Notes: generated from the letters alone by a model not told the origin. Counted from the first letter of the stretch, positions 50,674 to 60,205 are shown. The stretch is 64,000 nt of DNA from Paraburkholderia phenoliruptrix (GCF_902859825.1 NZ_CADIKB010000017.1:1-64000); one strand, 5' to 3'. Numbers and translations: made by a program.

Positions 50674-50898
50674 ATGTCCGAGATCAGCATTCAGGAACTC
50701 GAAGCCGCGATCAACTTCTGGCGCGCCCGCCCACCCGCGAGCGGGGACGAACTCGTTCTGTGCAAGGAGGCAAGCGCGCTCTCCAAGCCGTATGCGCTCC
50801 TGATTGTACAGCGTCGGAACACGCTATCGCGGGATCGTTTGGACGCGAATGCACAGCAGGCATGGGATTCTTACGTGCGCCTTAAGAATGGCCTGTAG
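50674..50898 (+). CDS. DUF3717 family protein
   Basis: A 74-residue protein matching DUF3717, a small family largely restricted to Burkholderiales: SEISIQELEAAINFWRAR at the start, a central CKEASALSKPYALLIVQR, and an AWDSYV ending. It looks like a compact soluble helical protein with no signal or membrane segment. Function unknown. The ATG at 50674 excludes an upstream extension overlapping the response-regulator gene. It is divergent from the two-component pair. Confidence 0.8.
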   Translation: MSEISIQELEAAINFWRARPPASGDELVLCKEASALSKPYALLIVQRRNTLSRDRLDANAQQAWDSYVRLKNGL

Positions 50899-51141
50899 AA
50901 CTGAAGGTTTGTCTACGGCATTGCCTGCAAAGCCCTTTCAATACGACGAATTCTGAGCGGTGGCTGCGTGGGCTGGCACACGGTCGATACACCGCGCCGG
51001 TTTAATGTCGCGCGTCATGAGGCCATTCGCTTCGTGCTTCGACAGAGTGATCTCCACCTTGTCCTACGCGTTGAATCGCTCCGGGTGATCCGACGCGTGG
51101 TGCCTACGCCATGCAATAATCGTGCATCAAACTTGAATTCG

Positions 51142-51648
51142 ATGCAGATTTTCTACATGCTGGATCTCGACCACTTCGACCTCGCGCTGCTCGACGTACT
51201 GCAGCGTTTTGGCCGCGCCACGCATCAGCAGCTTGCCGAACAGGTGCCGCTGTCGCCGTCGCAGATTGGGCGGCGCTTGCAGCGGCTCGAGCAGGTCGGT
51301 GTGGTGGACGGCTATCGCGTCGTGCTGCGGCCGGAAAAGCTCGGCTTGGGCGTCACCGCCTTTACGAGCCTCAAGCTGAAACATCACGGCGACTCGATCA
51401 TCGAGCAGTTCCAGCAGCAGATCGACGTGTTGCCCGAAGTGCTGGAATGCCACGCGGTGGTGGGCGACGCCGACTATCTGCTGCGCATCGTCGCGCCCGA
51501 CCTCAACTACCTGTCCACCTTCGTCATGAAGAAGCTGATGCGCGTGCCGGGGGTGGATAGCGTGCGCTCGAACATCGTGCTCACCACGTTCAAGCGCAAC
51601 GGGCCGCTGCCGCTTGCGCATCTGTCGCCGGGAACGGCCGCGGGCTGA
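51142..51648 (+). CDS. Lrp/AsnC family transcriptional regulator
   Basis: A 168-residue Lrp/AsnC protein. HTH at about residues 10-60 (LALLDVLQRFGRATHQQLAE, LSPSQIGRRLQRLEQVGVV). RAM domain with VLECHAVVGDADYLLRIVAPD and the VPGVDSVRSNIVLTTFK end. ATG 51142 or 51157 both fit; neither has a good ribosome site. It lies alone between DUF3717 and the convergent CYTH gene. Divergent targets cannot be named. The 243-nt gap upstream shows nothing else. Confidence 0.9.
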   Translation: MQIFYMLDLDHFDLALLDVLQRFGRATHQQLAEQVPLSPSQIGRRLQRLEQVGVVDGYRVVLRPEKLGLGVTAFTSLKLKHHGDSIIEQFQQQIDVLPEVLECHAVVGDADYLLRIVAPDLNYLSTFVMKKLMRVPGVDSVRSNIVLTTFKRNGPLPLAHLSPGTAAG

Positions 51649-51699
51649 AGCGGCTCGGGCGGCCCTGGCGCGCAGGCCCTAGCGCGCATTTTGGCGCTT

Positions 51700-52239
51700 T
51701 CATGCAGCCTGCTTCGGCTCGCCGTTCGGGCTGCTCAGCAGATCGACATAGGCCACCGCCACGAGATCCGTTTCGGGCACGCCGAGGCTCGCGAACATCG
51801 CATGCGCTTCCGCGTGGCCGTGCTCCTCGTCGTCGTCCTGTCCGAGCACCACTTCGAGTTCGACGAAATCGCCAAGGCCGTCGACGCGGTCCAGATGAAT
51901 GCGTGTGCGTCCCGCGAGATACACGTGCCGTTCCTTGGTCACAATGCCGCGCGTGGTCAGCGCCGTCGCAAGCAGCGCGTGCATGGCTTCGGGATTCGTC
52001 ACCGGGCTGCGCGTGTAGTACGAGGCCTTCGGCCCGTCGCGGTCGTCGCGCTGGTAGAAGATCAGTTCGGCGGGCGTGCCGTCGTCGAACTGGCGCAGCT
52101 TCAGGCGCCCGCGCGGGACGTCGTAGAAAAAGTCCTGCTGGCGGAAGATCAGCGGCGCGTCCGGCGCGAGCTGCGCCGCGCGTTCGCGCAGCTGCTCGAA
52201 ATGCTGGGCGCGGGCTTTTATTTCGATGTTGCGTGCCAT
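51700..52239 (-). CDS. CYTH-domain protein (class IV adenylate cyclase-like)
   Basis: A 179-residue single-domain CYTH protein. The signature ExExK appears as NIEIKAR at the N-terminus, and the beta-barrel strands include LKLRQFDDG, ERHVYLAGRTRIHLDRVDGLGDFVELE (cited from RIHLDRV and GDFVELEVVL) with conserved acidic and basic pairs that bind triphosphates and Mg. Members include CyaB adenylate cyclases and thiamine triphosphatases; the substrate here is uncertain. AGGAGCC lies just before the start. Convergent with the Lrp gene. Confidence 0.9.
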   Translation of the reverse strand: MARNIEIKARAQHFEQLRERAAQLAPDAPLIFRQQDFFYDVPRGRLKLRQFDDGTPAELIFYQRDDRDGPKASYYTRSPVTNPEAMHALLATALTTRGIVTKERHVYLAGRTRIHLDRVDGLGDFVELEVVLGQDDDEEHGHAEAHAMFASLGVPETDLVAVAYVDLLSSPNGEPKQAA

Positions 52240-52500
52240 GTCGGGCTCCTGTCGGGAATGGAATGGCCGGCGGCTTGCGTCATGTGCGGCGAAGCTGCCG
52301 GGAAAGACAGAGTCGGTTGGAACGGAAAAGCGGCGAGACGGGCGCGTGAGCGAACCGCCAATCTAACAAAAACTGCGTGACGCCGCGGTTTCATCCCGCA
52401 GCGAAGCGTGGGACGCAGCTTCGCGCGTGCTGTCATGAGAACCGCTCATATCGCAACGCGGCATGCCCAGACGATCGTCAAGGCGTGCTCGGGGCGTCCG

Positions 52501-53400
52501 TCAGCTGGCCCATTGCAGTTCGATCAGCTTGAGCGCGGCGGCTATCGCGGGCTCGTCTTTGCGTTCGGCAAGCGCGATGAAGCTCAGTTGCGTCGGCACC
52601 GTAATGCCTTCCACGATCGTCAGCGCATGCGCGTGCGCCTCGGCAAGGGCAATCGCGTCGCGCGCCAGCGTGAGACCCACGCCGGATTTGACGAGATCGA
52701 GCATGGACGGCTCCTGATCCACTTCCGCGACCTTCACCGGCTTCACGCCCGCCTCGCCGAATGCGCGCGACAAGAGCCGGTTGTGTGCGGAGGCTGGCGG
52801 CGTCCAGATCCACGGAAACGCGGCGAGCGAGCGCCAGTCGCGCGCGCCTTTGACGCGGTCTTTCCAGCCGGCCGGCGCCAGCACGCGGTACTGGAAATGC
52901 GTGAGCGTCAGCGTGTGGAACGCGGGCGCGTCGCGGCTCTCGTCGTCGGAAGGCACGCCGATGTAGTAGCCGACGTCGAGTTCGCCCGCGCGGACCTGCT
53001 CCAGCACCCAGCCCGACATGCCGTGCCGCAAGGCCGTTTCGATATGCGGCCACGTCTCCACCAGCTGCTTGAGAAAGCCGCCCAGCCGCAGAAACTCAGG
53101 GTCGAGAATGGTGCCGATGCGCAGCCGCCCGCGCACCTCCTGACGCAGCGACTGCGCCGCGCGCTGCACGTCGCTCGCCGCGGCCAGCGCGCGTTCGGCG
53201 TGCGGCAGCAGCGCCTGGCCGTCGCGCGTGAGCGAGAGTCCATGCGATGCCCGCGTGAACAGCGTCACGCCGAGCGTCTCCTGCAAATGCTTGATTTGCA
53301 GGCTGACGGCCGGCTGCGTCAGATGCAGTTGCACCGCCGCACGCGTGAGGTTGCCCTCGCGTGCGACGGTGACGAACGCGCGTAACAGAATGAGATCCAT
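52501..53400 (-). CDS. hpdR: LysR family regulator, HpdR-like (3-hydroxypropionate-responsive, predicted)
   Basis: A 299-residue LysR-type regulator: HTH residues 1-60 (LLRAFVTVAREGNLTRAAVQL, HLTQPAVSLQIKHLQETLG) and an effector domain from about 90. It is divergent from mmsA and the GMC dehydrogenase gene, exactly the arrangement of hpdR next to mmsA-hpdH in Pseudomonas and Cupriavidus, where HpdR activates transcription in response to 3-hydroxypropionate. The effector here is inferred from this synteny. Full length, no anomalies. Confidence 0.82.
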   Translation of the reverse strand: MDLILLRAFVTVAREGNLTRAAVQLHLTQPAVSLQIKHLQETLGVTLFTRASHGLSLTRDGQALLPHAERALAAASDVQRAAQSLRQEVRGRLRIGTILDPEFLRLGGFLKQLVETWPHIETALRHGMSGWVLEQVRAGELDVGYYIGVPSDDESRDAPAFHTLTLTHFQYRVLAPAGWKDRVKGARDWRSLAAFPWIWTPPASAHNRLLSRAFGEAGVKPVKVAEVDQEPSMLDLVKSGVGLTLARDAIALAEAHAHALTIVEGITVPTQLSFIALAERKDEPAIAAALKLIELQWAS

Positions 53401-53554
53401 GCGCTGATATTAACGCTGCTTATAGCCCAGTTGAGCATTACTCATTGGATTTCGCTCGGCGAAGCGCCGTACGCTCGTGTTTCGGCACGCCATTCTTGTG
53501 GCGGAAGATCGCGGCAGCCATCCCGGATGATGGTCCACCACCGAGAGGAACAAC
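53401..53554. promoter_or_regulatory. hpdR/mmsA divergent control region with LysR-type box
   Basis: The 154-nt gap contains TTAACGCTGCTTA (53410-53422), which fits the T-N11-A pattern of LysR operators inside a weak dyad (ATATTAAC and CTTATAG). GAGCATTACTCATT at 53433-53446 is a second short dyad. AGAGGAAC precedes the mmsA start. Promoter elements were not otherwise fixed. Confidence 0.4.
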
Positions 53555-55093
53555 ATGAGCGAGACATATCAGGACGAAACCGTCCGCGCGGGTGCCGGCG
53601 TGCGCACGCTGGCGCATTTCATCAACGGCAAGGCTATCGACGGAACCAGCGGCCGTCACGGCGACGTCTTCAATCCCGCACTCGGGGAGGTGAGCGCGCG
53701 GGTGCCGCTCGGCAGTGTGGCCGAAGTGGACGCCGCGGTTGCCGCCGCCTATGCCGCGTTTCCCGCGTGGAGCGAAACGGCGCCCATCAAGCGGGCGCGC
53801 GTGCTGTTCAAGTTCAAGGAGTTGCTCGACCGCCACCACGACGAGCTGGCCGAACTGATCACACGCGAGCACGGCAAGGTGTTTTCCGACGCGAAGGGCG
53901 AGGTGATGCGCGGCATCGAAGTGGTCGAGTTCGCGTGCGGCATTCCCAATCTGCTGAAGACCGACTTTACCGACCAGATCGGCGGCGGCATCGACAACTG
54001 GAATCTGCGCCAGCCGCTCGGCGTGGTCGCCGGCATTACGCCGTTCAATTTTCCCATGATGGTGCCGTGCTGGATGTTCCCCGTCGCCATCGCCTGCGGC
54101 AACACGTTCGTGTTGAAGCCGTCGGAGCGCGACCCGTCGGCGGCGAACCGTCTCGCGGAATTGTTGAAGGAAGCGGGCTTGCCCGACGGCGTGTTCAATG
54201 TCGTGCACGGCGACAAGGTCGCCGTCGACGCGCTCCTCGTGCATCCCGACGTGAGCGCGGTCTCGTTTGTCGGCTCCACGCCGATTGCCGAATACATCCA
54301 CACGGAAGGCACCAGGCACGGCAAGCGCGTGCAGGCGCTGGGCGGCGCCAAGAACCACCTCGTCGTGATGCCGGATGCCGACCTCGACCAGGCCGTCGAT
54401 GCGCTGATCGGCGCCGCATACGGTTCCGCCGGCGAGCGTTGCATGGCGATTTCCGTGGCGGTCGCGGTCGGGCATATCGCCGATGAGTTGATCGAACGGC
54501 TCACGCCTCGCGTGAAGAGCCTGAAGATTCTGAACGGCATGGAATCGGCTGCCGAAATGGGACCGTTGGTAACCGCCGCGCATCGCGACAAAGTGCTGGG
54601 CTATATCGAAGCCGGCATCGCCGCAGGCGCGAAGCTCGTCGTGGACGGCCGCGCTCATCGGGTCGACGGACACGAGAAGGGGTTCTTTCTCGGCGGTACG
54701 TTGTTCGACAATGTGTCGACCGATATGAAGATTTACCGCGAGGAAATTTTCGGGCCGGTGCTGTGCGTGGTGCGCGTGCCGGATTTCGCGTCGGCGGTGG
54801 AGCTCATCAACGCCAACGAGTTTGCGAACGGCGTGTCGTTGTTCACGTCGGACGGCGGGATCGCGCGCGCTTTCTCGCGGCAGATCCAGATCGGCATGGT
54901 CGGCATTAACGTGCCGATTCCGGTGCCGATGGCGTGGCACTCGTTCGGTGGCTGGAAGAAGTCGCTGTTCGGCGATCATCATGCGTACGGCGAGGAAGGC
55001 GTGCGGTTCTACACACGCTACAAGAGCATCATGCAGCGCTGGCCTGACAGCATCGCGAAGGGCGCCGAGTTCACCATGCCGGTCGCCAAGTAG
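53555..55093 (+). CDS. mmsA: CoA-acylating methylmalonate-semialdehyde dehydrogenase
   Basis: A 512-residue enzyme of the MmsA group, which oxidises methylmalonate or malonate semialdehyde with NAD+ and CoA to propionyl-CoA or acetyl-CoA. Catalytic Cys296 lies in GSAGERCMAIS and Asn165 in PFNFP. The general-base Glu of other aldehyde dehydrogenases is replaced by Gly in ALGGAKNH, the hallmark of CoA-acylating members. The C-terminal GGWKKSLFGDHHAYG block is typical. Start after GAGAGGAACAAC. In 3-hydroxypropionate breakdown it acts after the alcohol dehydrogenase encoded next. Confidence 0.94.
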   Translation: MSETYQDETVRAGAGVRTLAHFINGKAIDGTSGRHGDVFNPALGEVSARVPLGSVAEVDAAVAAAYAAFPAWSETAPIKRARVLFKFKELLDRHHDELAELITREHGKVFSDAKGEVMRGIEVVEFACGIPNLLKTDFTDQIGGGIDNWNLRQPLGVVAGITPFNFPMMVPCWMFPVAIACGNTFVLKPSERDPSAANRLAELLKEAGLPDGVFNVVHGDKVAVDALLVHPDVSAVSFVGSTPIAEYIHTEGTRHGKRVQALGGAKNHLVVMPDADLDQAVDALIGAAYGSAGERCMAISVAVAVGHIADELIERLTPRVKSLKILNGMESAAEMGPLVTAAHRDKVLGYIEAGIAAGAKLVVDGRAHRVDGHEKGFFLGGTLFDNVSTDMKIYREEIFGPVLCVVRVPDFASAVELINANEFANGVSLFTSDGGIARAFSRQIQIGMVGINVPIPVPMAWHSFGGWKKSLFGDHHAYGEEGVRFYTRYKSIMQRWPDSIAKGAEFTMPVAK

Positions 55094-55213
55094 TGCTCAT
55101 GATGTTGGCCTTTGGCGGCGCTCGCGCAGTGCTTCGCGCGGCGCGCCGAAGGCATCGATAAAACCGGTCGCCGCCCACGGCGCTGCCGGTAAAAATGATT
55201 AGGAGACTGAACG

Positions 55214-56926
55214 ATGAGCCACGTGCAAGCCGCGTCTTCGGGGCGGCGTCTCGAAGGCGAGTTCGACTACATCATTGTCGGCGCGGGGACGGCGGGCTGC
55301 GTGCTCGCCAATCGTCTGACCGAAGATCCCGACGTGCAGGTGCTCCTGCTCGAAGCAGGCGGCAAGGACGACTATCACTGGATTCATGTGCCGGTCGGCT
55401 ATCTGTACTGCATCGGCAATCCTCGCACTGACTGGCTCTATAAAACGCAGGCGGAGCCGGGCCTCGACGGGCGCGCGCTTTCGTATCCGCGCGGCCGCGT
55501 GCTCGGCGGTTGTTCGTCGATCAACGGCATGATCTACATGCGCGGGCAACGCGAGGACTACGACGAGTGGGCGCGCGTGACGAATGATCCGTCGTGGTCG
55601 TGGGACGCGGTGCTGCCGGTCTTCAAACGCAGCGAAGATCACTACGCGGGCGCGAGCGAATCGCACGGCGCGGGTGGGCCGTGGCGCGTCGAAAAACAGC
55701 GCCTCAAGTGGAAGATACTCGAGGAGTTTGCGAAGGCGGCGCAACAGACAGGCATTCCCGCTACCGACGACTTCAACCGCGGCGATAACACCGGCGTCGG
55801 CTATTTCGACGTCAATCAGAAGCGCGGCATTCGCTGGAATGCGTCGAAGGCATTCTTGCGTCCGGCAATGCGGCGGCCGAATCTCACTGTCATTACCGGC
55901 GCGCACACTCAGCGCGTCACATTCGAAGGACGCCGCTGTACCGGCGTCGAATATCGCGGCGACGGTATCGACTATGTGGCGAAGGCGCGCTGCGAAGTGA
56001 TATTGAGTTCGGGCGCGGTCAACTCGCCGCAATTGCTTGAGTTGTCCGGCATCGGGAATGGTGCGCGTCTGCAGAACCTGGGTATCGGCGTGGTCAACGA
56101 TCTGCGCGGCGTCGGCGAAAATTTGCAGGATCATTTGCAACTGCGCATGGCCTATCGCGTGGACGGCGTTCGCACGCTGAATACTGCGTCCGCGCATTGG
56201 TGGGGCAAGCTGATGATCGGCGTGCAGTATGCGCTTTTCCAAAGCGGTCCTATGTCGATGTCGCCGTCGCAACTGGGCGCTTTCGCGAAGTCCGATCCGG
56301 ACGATCGCTCGCTCACGCGCCCCGACCTCGAATATCACGTGCAGCCGCTTTCGCTGGATCGCTTCGGCGAGCCGCTGCACCGCTTCAATGCATTCACCGC
56401 ATCTGTGTGCCAGTTGCGGCCCACATCGCGCGGCAGCATTCATATCGAATCGGCGGACGCTGCGGCGCCTCCGCTCATCGCGCCCAACTATCTCTCCACC
56501 GACTATGACCGGCACGTGGCCGCGAACGCGCTGCGTCTCACGCGCCGCATTGCAGCCGCGCCCGCGCTCGCGCGTTACCAGCCTCGGGAAATCTTGCCGG
56601 GCATCGAGTATCAGACCGAGGAAGAACTACAGCGTGCGGCAGGTCTCGTCGGCACCACGATTTTCCATCCGGTAGGCACATGCCGCATGGGCACGACCGA
56701 CGATCCCGCAACAGTGGTGGACAACCGGCTACGAGTTATCGGGGTTGACGGTCTGCGTGTGGTCGATGCATCTGTCATGCCGACCATCACGTCCGGCAAC
56801 ACGAACTCGCCCACGTTGATGATTGCCGAACGAGGCAGCGCCATGATTCGCGAGGACCGTCGCGCGCGCGTGACGGGCAGCGTGGCCGCACGCGCGGCCA
56901 ATGCGGTATCGATGTCCGCTGTGTGA
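55214..56926 (+). CDS. hpdH: GMC family FAD-dependent alcohol dehydrogenase, HpdH-like
   Basis: A 570-residue glucose-methanol-choline oxidoreductase. FAD-binding GAGTAG lies at about residues 23-28, LEAGG is the adenosine-contact Glu, and PRGRVLGGCSSINGMIYMRG and GAVNSPQLLELSGIG are GMC signatures 1 and 2. The catalytic His is in FHPVGTCRMG and the second active-site residue in NTNSPTLMIAE (Asn). No signal peptide. Choline-dehydrogenase-like by sequence, but the mmsA neighbour and hpdR-like regulator fit 3-hydroxypropionate dehydrogenase HpdH, which forms malonate semialdehyde. About 25 unconserved residues extend the C-terminus. 120 nt after mmsA. Confidence 0.88.
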   Translation: MSHVQAASSGRRLEGEFDYIIVGAGTAGCVLANRLTEDPDVQVLLLEAGGKDDYHWIHVPVGYLYCIGNPRTDWLYKTQAEPGLDGRALSYPRGRVLGGCSSINGMIYMRGQREDYDEWARVTNDPSWSWDAVLPVFKRSEDHYAGASESHGAGGPWRVEKQRLKWKILEEFAKAAQQTGIPATDDFNRGDNTGVGYFDVNQKRGIRWNASKAFLRPAMRRPNLTVITGAHTQRVTFEGRRCTGVEYRGDGIDYVAKARCEVILSSGAVNSPQLLELSGIGNGARLQNLGIGVVNDLRGVGENLQDHLQLRMAYRVDGVRTLNTASAHWWGKLMIGVQYALFQSGPMSMSPSQLGAFAKSDPDDRSLTRPDLEYHVQPLSLDRFGEPLHRFNAFTASVCQLRPTSRGSIHIESADAAAPPLIAPNYLSTDYDRHVAANALRLTRRIAAAPALARYQPREILPGIEYQTEEELQRAAGLVGTTIFHPVGTCRMGTTDDPATVVDNRLRVIGVDGLRVVDASVMPTITSGNTNSPTLMIAERGSAMIREDRRARVTGSVAARAANAVSMSAV

Positions 56927-57232
56927 CACACGTCGCACCGCGGCACGGGTGGCGCGTGCCGCCTTTGCATGGGGGCTGCCCCACGCATGTCTCCGATAAG
57001 AGACTGCGGCGCGCGATTACATACATACACCATCCACTAAGTGCAAATCCCAATGAATGCGCTGCATCATTGGCGCGACAATGGCAGCCATGCCGCGTGT
57101 TGCCCCAAGGATTACCGTCCGGATTGGTGCAGCACGCCAACGAGCGTGCACGGGGTGCCGCCGTCCAAATAGTCGCGCAGAGCTTCGCGCGAAAGATCGT
57201 AGTGCTTCGCCTCACTCCGTATGGAAGGGAAC
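56927..57232. other. Intergenic region before the ABC transporter genes
   Basis: A 306-nt gap with an imperfect inverted repeat at 57050-57073 (CCAATGAATGC and GCATCATTGG, one base inserted), a possible operator. A GC-rich dyad GGGGGCTGCCCC lies at 56970-56981. No terminator with T-run was seen between hpdH and the transporter genes, so readthrough is possible. An open frame at 56923-57279 is not supported. Confidence 0.35.
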
Positions 57233-58012
57233 ATGATTCTCGGCGATACGATTCTCGAAACGCGCGGCCTCACCCGTGAGTTCAAAGGCTTCATTGCCGT
57301 GAACGGCGTGAACCTGCGCGTGCGCCGCGGCTCGATCCATGCGCTGATCGGGCCCAATGGAGCGGGCAAGACCACCTGCTTCAACCTGCTCACCAAGTTT
57401 CTCGAACCGACGGCCGGTCAGATCGTTTTCAACGGCGTCGACATCACGCATGAGCGGCCGGCGCAGATCGCGCGGCGCGGCATCATCCGTTCATTCCAGA
57501 TTTCCGCTGTGTTTCCGCATCTGACGGCATTGCAGAATGTGCGCGTCGGTTTGCAGCGCTCGCTCGGTACCGCCTTTCATTTCTGGAAGAGCGAGCGCAC
57601 GCTGCGCCGGCTCGACGACCGCGCGATGGATCTGCTCACGCAGGTCGGCCTGACCGATTTCGCCGATGTGTTGACGGTCGAACTCTCCTATGGCCGCAAG
57701 CGCGCGTTGGAAATCGCGACGACGCTCGCCATGGAGCCCGAGCTGATGCTGCTCGACGAACCGACGCAAGGCATGGGCCACGAAGACGTCGACCGCGTCA
57801 CGGCGCTGATCAAGAAAGTATCGAGCGGGCGCACGATCCTGATGGTCGAACACAATATGAACGTGATTGCCGGCATCTCCGACACGATCACCGTGCTGCA
57901 ACGGGGCGAAGTGCTCGCCGAGGGCACGTATGCCGACGTGTCGAAGAATCCGCTCGTGATGCAAGCCTACATGGGCAGCGCCGACGCGGCGCTCGCCGGA
58001 GCCCACGCATGA
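57233..58012 (+). CDS. Branched-chain amino acid-type ABC transporter ATPase (LivG-like)
   Basis: A 259-residue ATPase of the hydrophobic-amino-acid uptake family. Walker A GPNGAGKTT, Q-loop IRSFQISAVF, signature-like LSYGRKRALEIATTL (LSYGRKR replaces LSGGQ, as in many LivG/UrtD relatives), Walker B LMLLDEPTQGM and switch His in MVEHNMNVI. GGAAGGGAAC precedes ATG 57233; an in-frame ATG 12 nt earlier is less well placed. Its ATG-coupled partner follows with a 4-nt overlap. Confidence 0.92.
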   Translation: MILGDTILETRGLTREFKGFIAVNGVNLRVRRGSIHALIGPNGAGKTTCFNLLTKFLEPTAGQIVFNGVDITHERPAQIARRGIIRSFQISAVFPHLTALQNVRVGLQRSLGTAFHFWKSERTLRRLDDRAMDLLTQVGLTDFADVLTVELSYGRKRALEIATTLAMEPELMLLDEPTQGMGHEDVDRVTALIKKVSSGRTILMVEHNMNVIAGISDTITVLQRGEVLAEGTYADVSKNPLVMQAYMGSADAALAGAHA

Positions 58013-58767
58013 ACACAATTGCCGAGCGCGAAAGCCTCGAGGTGAGCGGCAAGGCCGCGGGCGCGCCCGCACTCCAGATAGCGGGACTGCAAGCCTGGTA
58101 CGGGGAATCGCACATCCTGCATGGCGTCGATCTGACCGTGGACCGCGGGGAGGTCGTCACGCTGCTCGGCCGCAATGGCGCGGGGCGCACCACCACCTTG
58201 CGCGCGATCATGGGCCTCACGGGCCGGCGCACAGGGTCCATCCGCATTGGCGGCCGCGAAACGATCAATCTGCCCACGCATCGCATTGCGCATCACGGCA
58301 TTGGCTATTGCCCTGAAGAGCGCGGCATTTTTTCGAGCCTCTCGTGCGAGGAAAATCTGTTGCTGCCGCCGCCCGTCGGCGACAAGGCGCACATGATGTC
58401 GCTCGAGGAAATCTACGCGATGTTCCCGAATCTGCAGGAACGCCGCATGAGCCAGGGCACACGGCTCTCGGGCGGCGAGCAGCAGATGCTCGCGGTCGCG
58501 CGTATTCTGCGCACGGGCGCCAATCTGCTGCTGCTCGACGAGATATCCGAAGGGCTCGCGCCTGTCATCGTGCAGGCGCTCGCGCGCATGATCGTCACGC
58601 TCAAGGCGCGCGGCTACACGATTGTGATGGTCGAACAGAACTTCCGCTTTGCCGCGCCGCTTGCCGATCGTTTTTACGTGATGGAGCACGGAACGATCGT
58701 CGAACACTTCGGGGCTAGTGAACTCGAAAGCAAGATGCCGGTCCTGCATGATCTGCTGGGCGTGTAG
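58009..58767 (+). CDS. Branched-chain amino acid-type ABC transporter ATPase (LivF-like) with Walker A Lys-to-Arg
   Basis: A 252-residue LivF-type ATPase. The P-loop reads GRNGAGRTTT: the invariant Lys is Arg60, encoded by CGC at 58186-58188. Other motifs are intact: signature LSGGEQQMLAVARIL, Walker B LLLLDEISEGLAP (with DE followed by I where P is usual), switch His replaced by Gln in MVEQNFRF as in other LivF proteins. I recall GAGR variants in some Burkholderiales LivF paralogues, so the site may be lineage-conserved with the LivG subunit doing most hydrolysis. Overlaps the LivG-like gene (ATGA). Confidence 0.9.
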   Translation: MNTIAERESLEVSGKAAGAPALQIAGLQAWYGESHILHGVDLTVDRGEVVTLLGRNGAGRTTTLRAIMGLTGRRTGSIRIGGRETINLPTHRIAHHGIGYCPEERGIFSSLSCEENLLLPPPVGDKAHMMSLEEIYAMFPNLQERRMSQGTRLSGGEQQMLAVARILRTGANLLLLDEISEGLAPVIVQALARMIVTLKARGYTIVMVEQNFRFAAPLADRFYVMEHGTIVEHFGASELESKMPVLHDLLGV

Positions 58768-58820
58768 AGAGCACGCCCCATTGCCTCTGATAACCACAAG
58801 CGAAGAACCAGGAGACACGA

Positions 58821-60035
58821 ATGAAAAAGAACCCACTCGCGCGAATTGCTTCAGTCTGTTTCGCGGTCGCAGCCGGCGCCGCCATCACCATGAGCAGCGC
58901 GCAAGCGGCAGATGACGCAGTGAAGATCGGCTTTATCACCGACATGTCGGGGCTTTACGCGGACATCGATGGCCAGGGCGGTCTCGAAGCGATCCGCATG
59001 GCCGTGGCCGATTTCGGCGGCAAGGTCAACGGCAAGCCGATCACGGTGCTGTATGCGGATCACCAGAACAAGGCGGACATTGCAGCGTCGCGCGCGCGCG
59101 AATGGATGGATCGCGAGGGTCTCGATCTGCTGATCGGCGGCACGAACTCGGCAACGGGTCTTTCGATGAACACCGTCGCCGGTGAAAAGCACAAGGTGTA
59201 CATCAGCATCGGCGCGGGTGCCGACACGCTGACCAACGAGCAATGCACGCCGTACACGATCCACTATGCGTACGACACGACCGCGCTCGCAAAGGGCACG
59301 GGCTCGGCAGTGGTGAAGCAGGGCGGCAAGACGTGGTACTTCCTGACCGCCGACTACGCGTTCGGCAAGGCGCTCGAAAAGAACACGGCAGACGTGGTGA
59401 AGGCGAGCGGCGGCCAGGTGCTGGGCTCGGTGCGTCATCCGCTGTCGGCGTCGGACTTCTCGTCGTTCCTGTTGCAGGCGCAGTCGTCGAAAGCGCAGGT
59501 TCTCGGTCTCGCGAATGCAGGCGGCGATACCATCAACTCGATCAAGGCAGCGAAGGAATTCGGCATTACGAAGACCATGAAGCTTGCTGCGTTGCTGATG
59601 TTCATCAACGACGTGCATAGCCTTGGCCTCGAAACGACGCAGGGCCTCGTGCTGACCGACAGCTGGTACTGGAACAAGGACGCGAACACGCGCAAGTGGG
59701 CGCAGCGCTACTTCGACAAGATGCGCAAGATGCCGTCGAGCCTGCAGGCCGCCGACTATTCCGCGACGATGAATTACCTGAAGGCGGTGCAGGCGGTCGG
59801 TTCGACCGATGCCGACAAGGTGATGGTGCAACTCAAGAAGACGAAGATCGACGACTTCTATGCGAAGGGCTACATCCGTCAGGACGGCAGCATGATCCAC
59901 GACATGTATCTGATGCAGGTGAAGACGCCGGCAGAATCGAAAGAACCTTGGGACTACTACAAGATCACCGCGACAATCCCCGGCGAGCAGGCGTTCACGA
60001 CAAAGGCCGAAACGCGCTGCGCGCTGTGGAAATAA
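58821..60035 (+). CDS. ABC transporter periplasmic binding protein (LivK-like)
   Basis: A 404-residue type I periplasmic binding protein with a signal peptide (cleavage after AQAAD, about residue 30). Mature start DDAVKIGFITDMSGLYADIDG is typical of short-chain amide, aromatic or amino-acid receptors; the DHQNKADIAASRAREW and GGTNSATGLSMNTVA blocks line the ligand cleft. ACCAGGAGACACGA precedes the start. The ligand is unknown: neighbouring genes suggest a small hydroxy or amino acid such as 3-hydroxypropionate or beta-alanine. The gene order ATPase, ATPase, receptor, permease, permease is complete. Confidence 0.92.
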   Translation: MKKNPLARIASVCFAVAAGAAITMSSAQAADDAVKIGFITDMSGLYADIDGQGGLEAIRMAVADFGGKVNGKPITVLYADHQNKADIAASRAREWMDREGLDLLIGGTNSATGLSMNTVAGEKHKVYISIGAGADTLTNEQCTPYTIHYAYDTTALAKGTGSAVVKQGGKTWYFLTADYAFGKALEKNTADVVKASGGQVLGSVRHPLSASDFSSFLLQAQSSKAQVLGLANAGGDTINSIKAAKEFGITKTMKLAALLMFINDVHSLGLETTQGLVLTDSWYWNKDANTRKWAQRYFDKMRKMPSSLQAADYSATMNYLKAVQAVGSTDADKVMVQLKKTKIDDFYAKGYIRQDGSMIHDMYLMQVKTPAESKEPWDYYKITATIPGEQAFTTKAETRCALWK

Positions 60036-60205
60036 ACGACGCGTGATGGCCTGAGCGACGGCTGGCTGTCCGCGGGCAGACAGCCGTTCGTTTGCGTTGT
60101 TCCGTTTGTTTCATATGGCGCGCGCCCGGCGTTATGCGCGTGCTGTTCGCGTGCCGGCCCGATCGTGCGCGACCGATCTCACCTTGACGATGGGTGAAGG
60201 CTTCA

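Noticed and set aside
53555..55093. Missing general-base Glu in MmsA as a defect
   Set aside because: ALGGAKNH without the Glu is normal for CoA-acylating methylmalonate-semialdehyde dehydrogenases; the Cys and Asn are intact.
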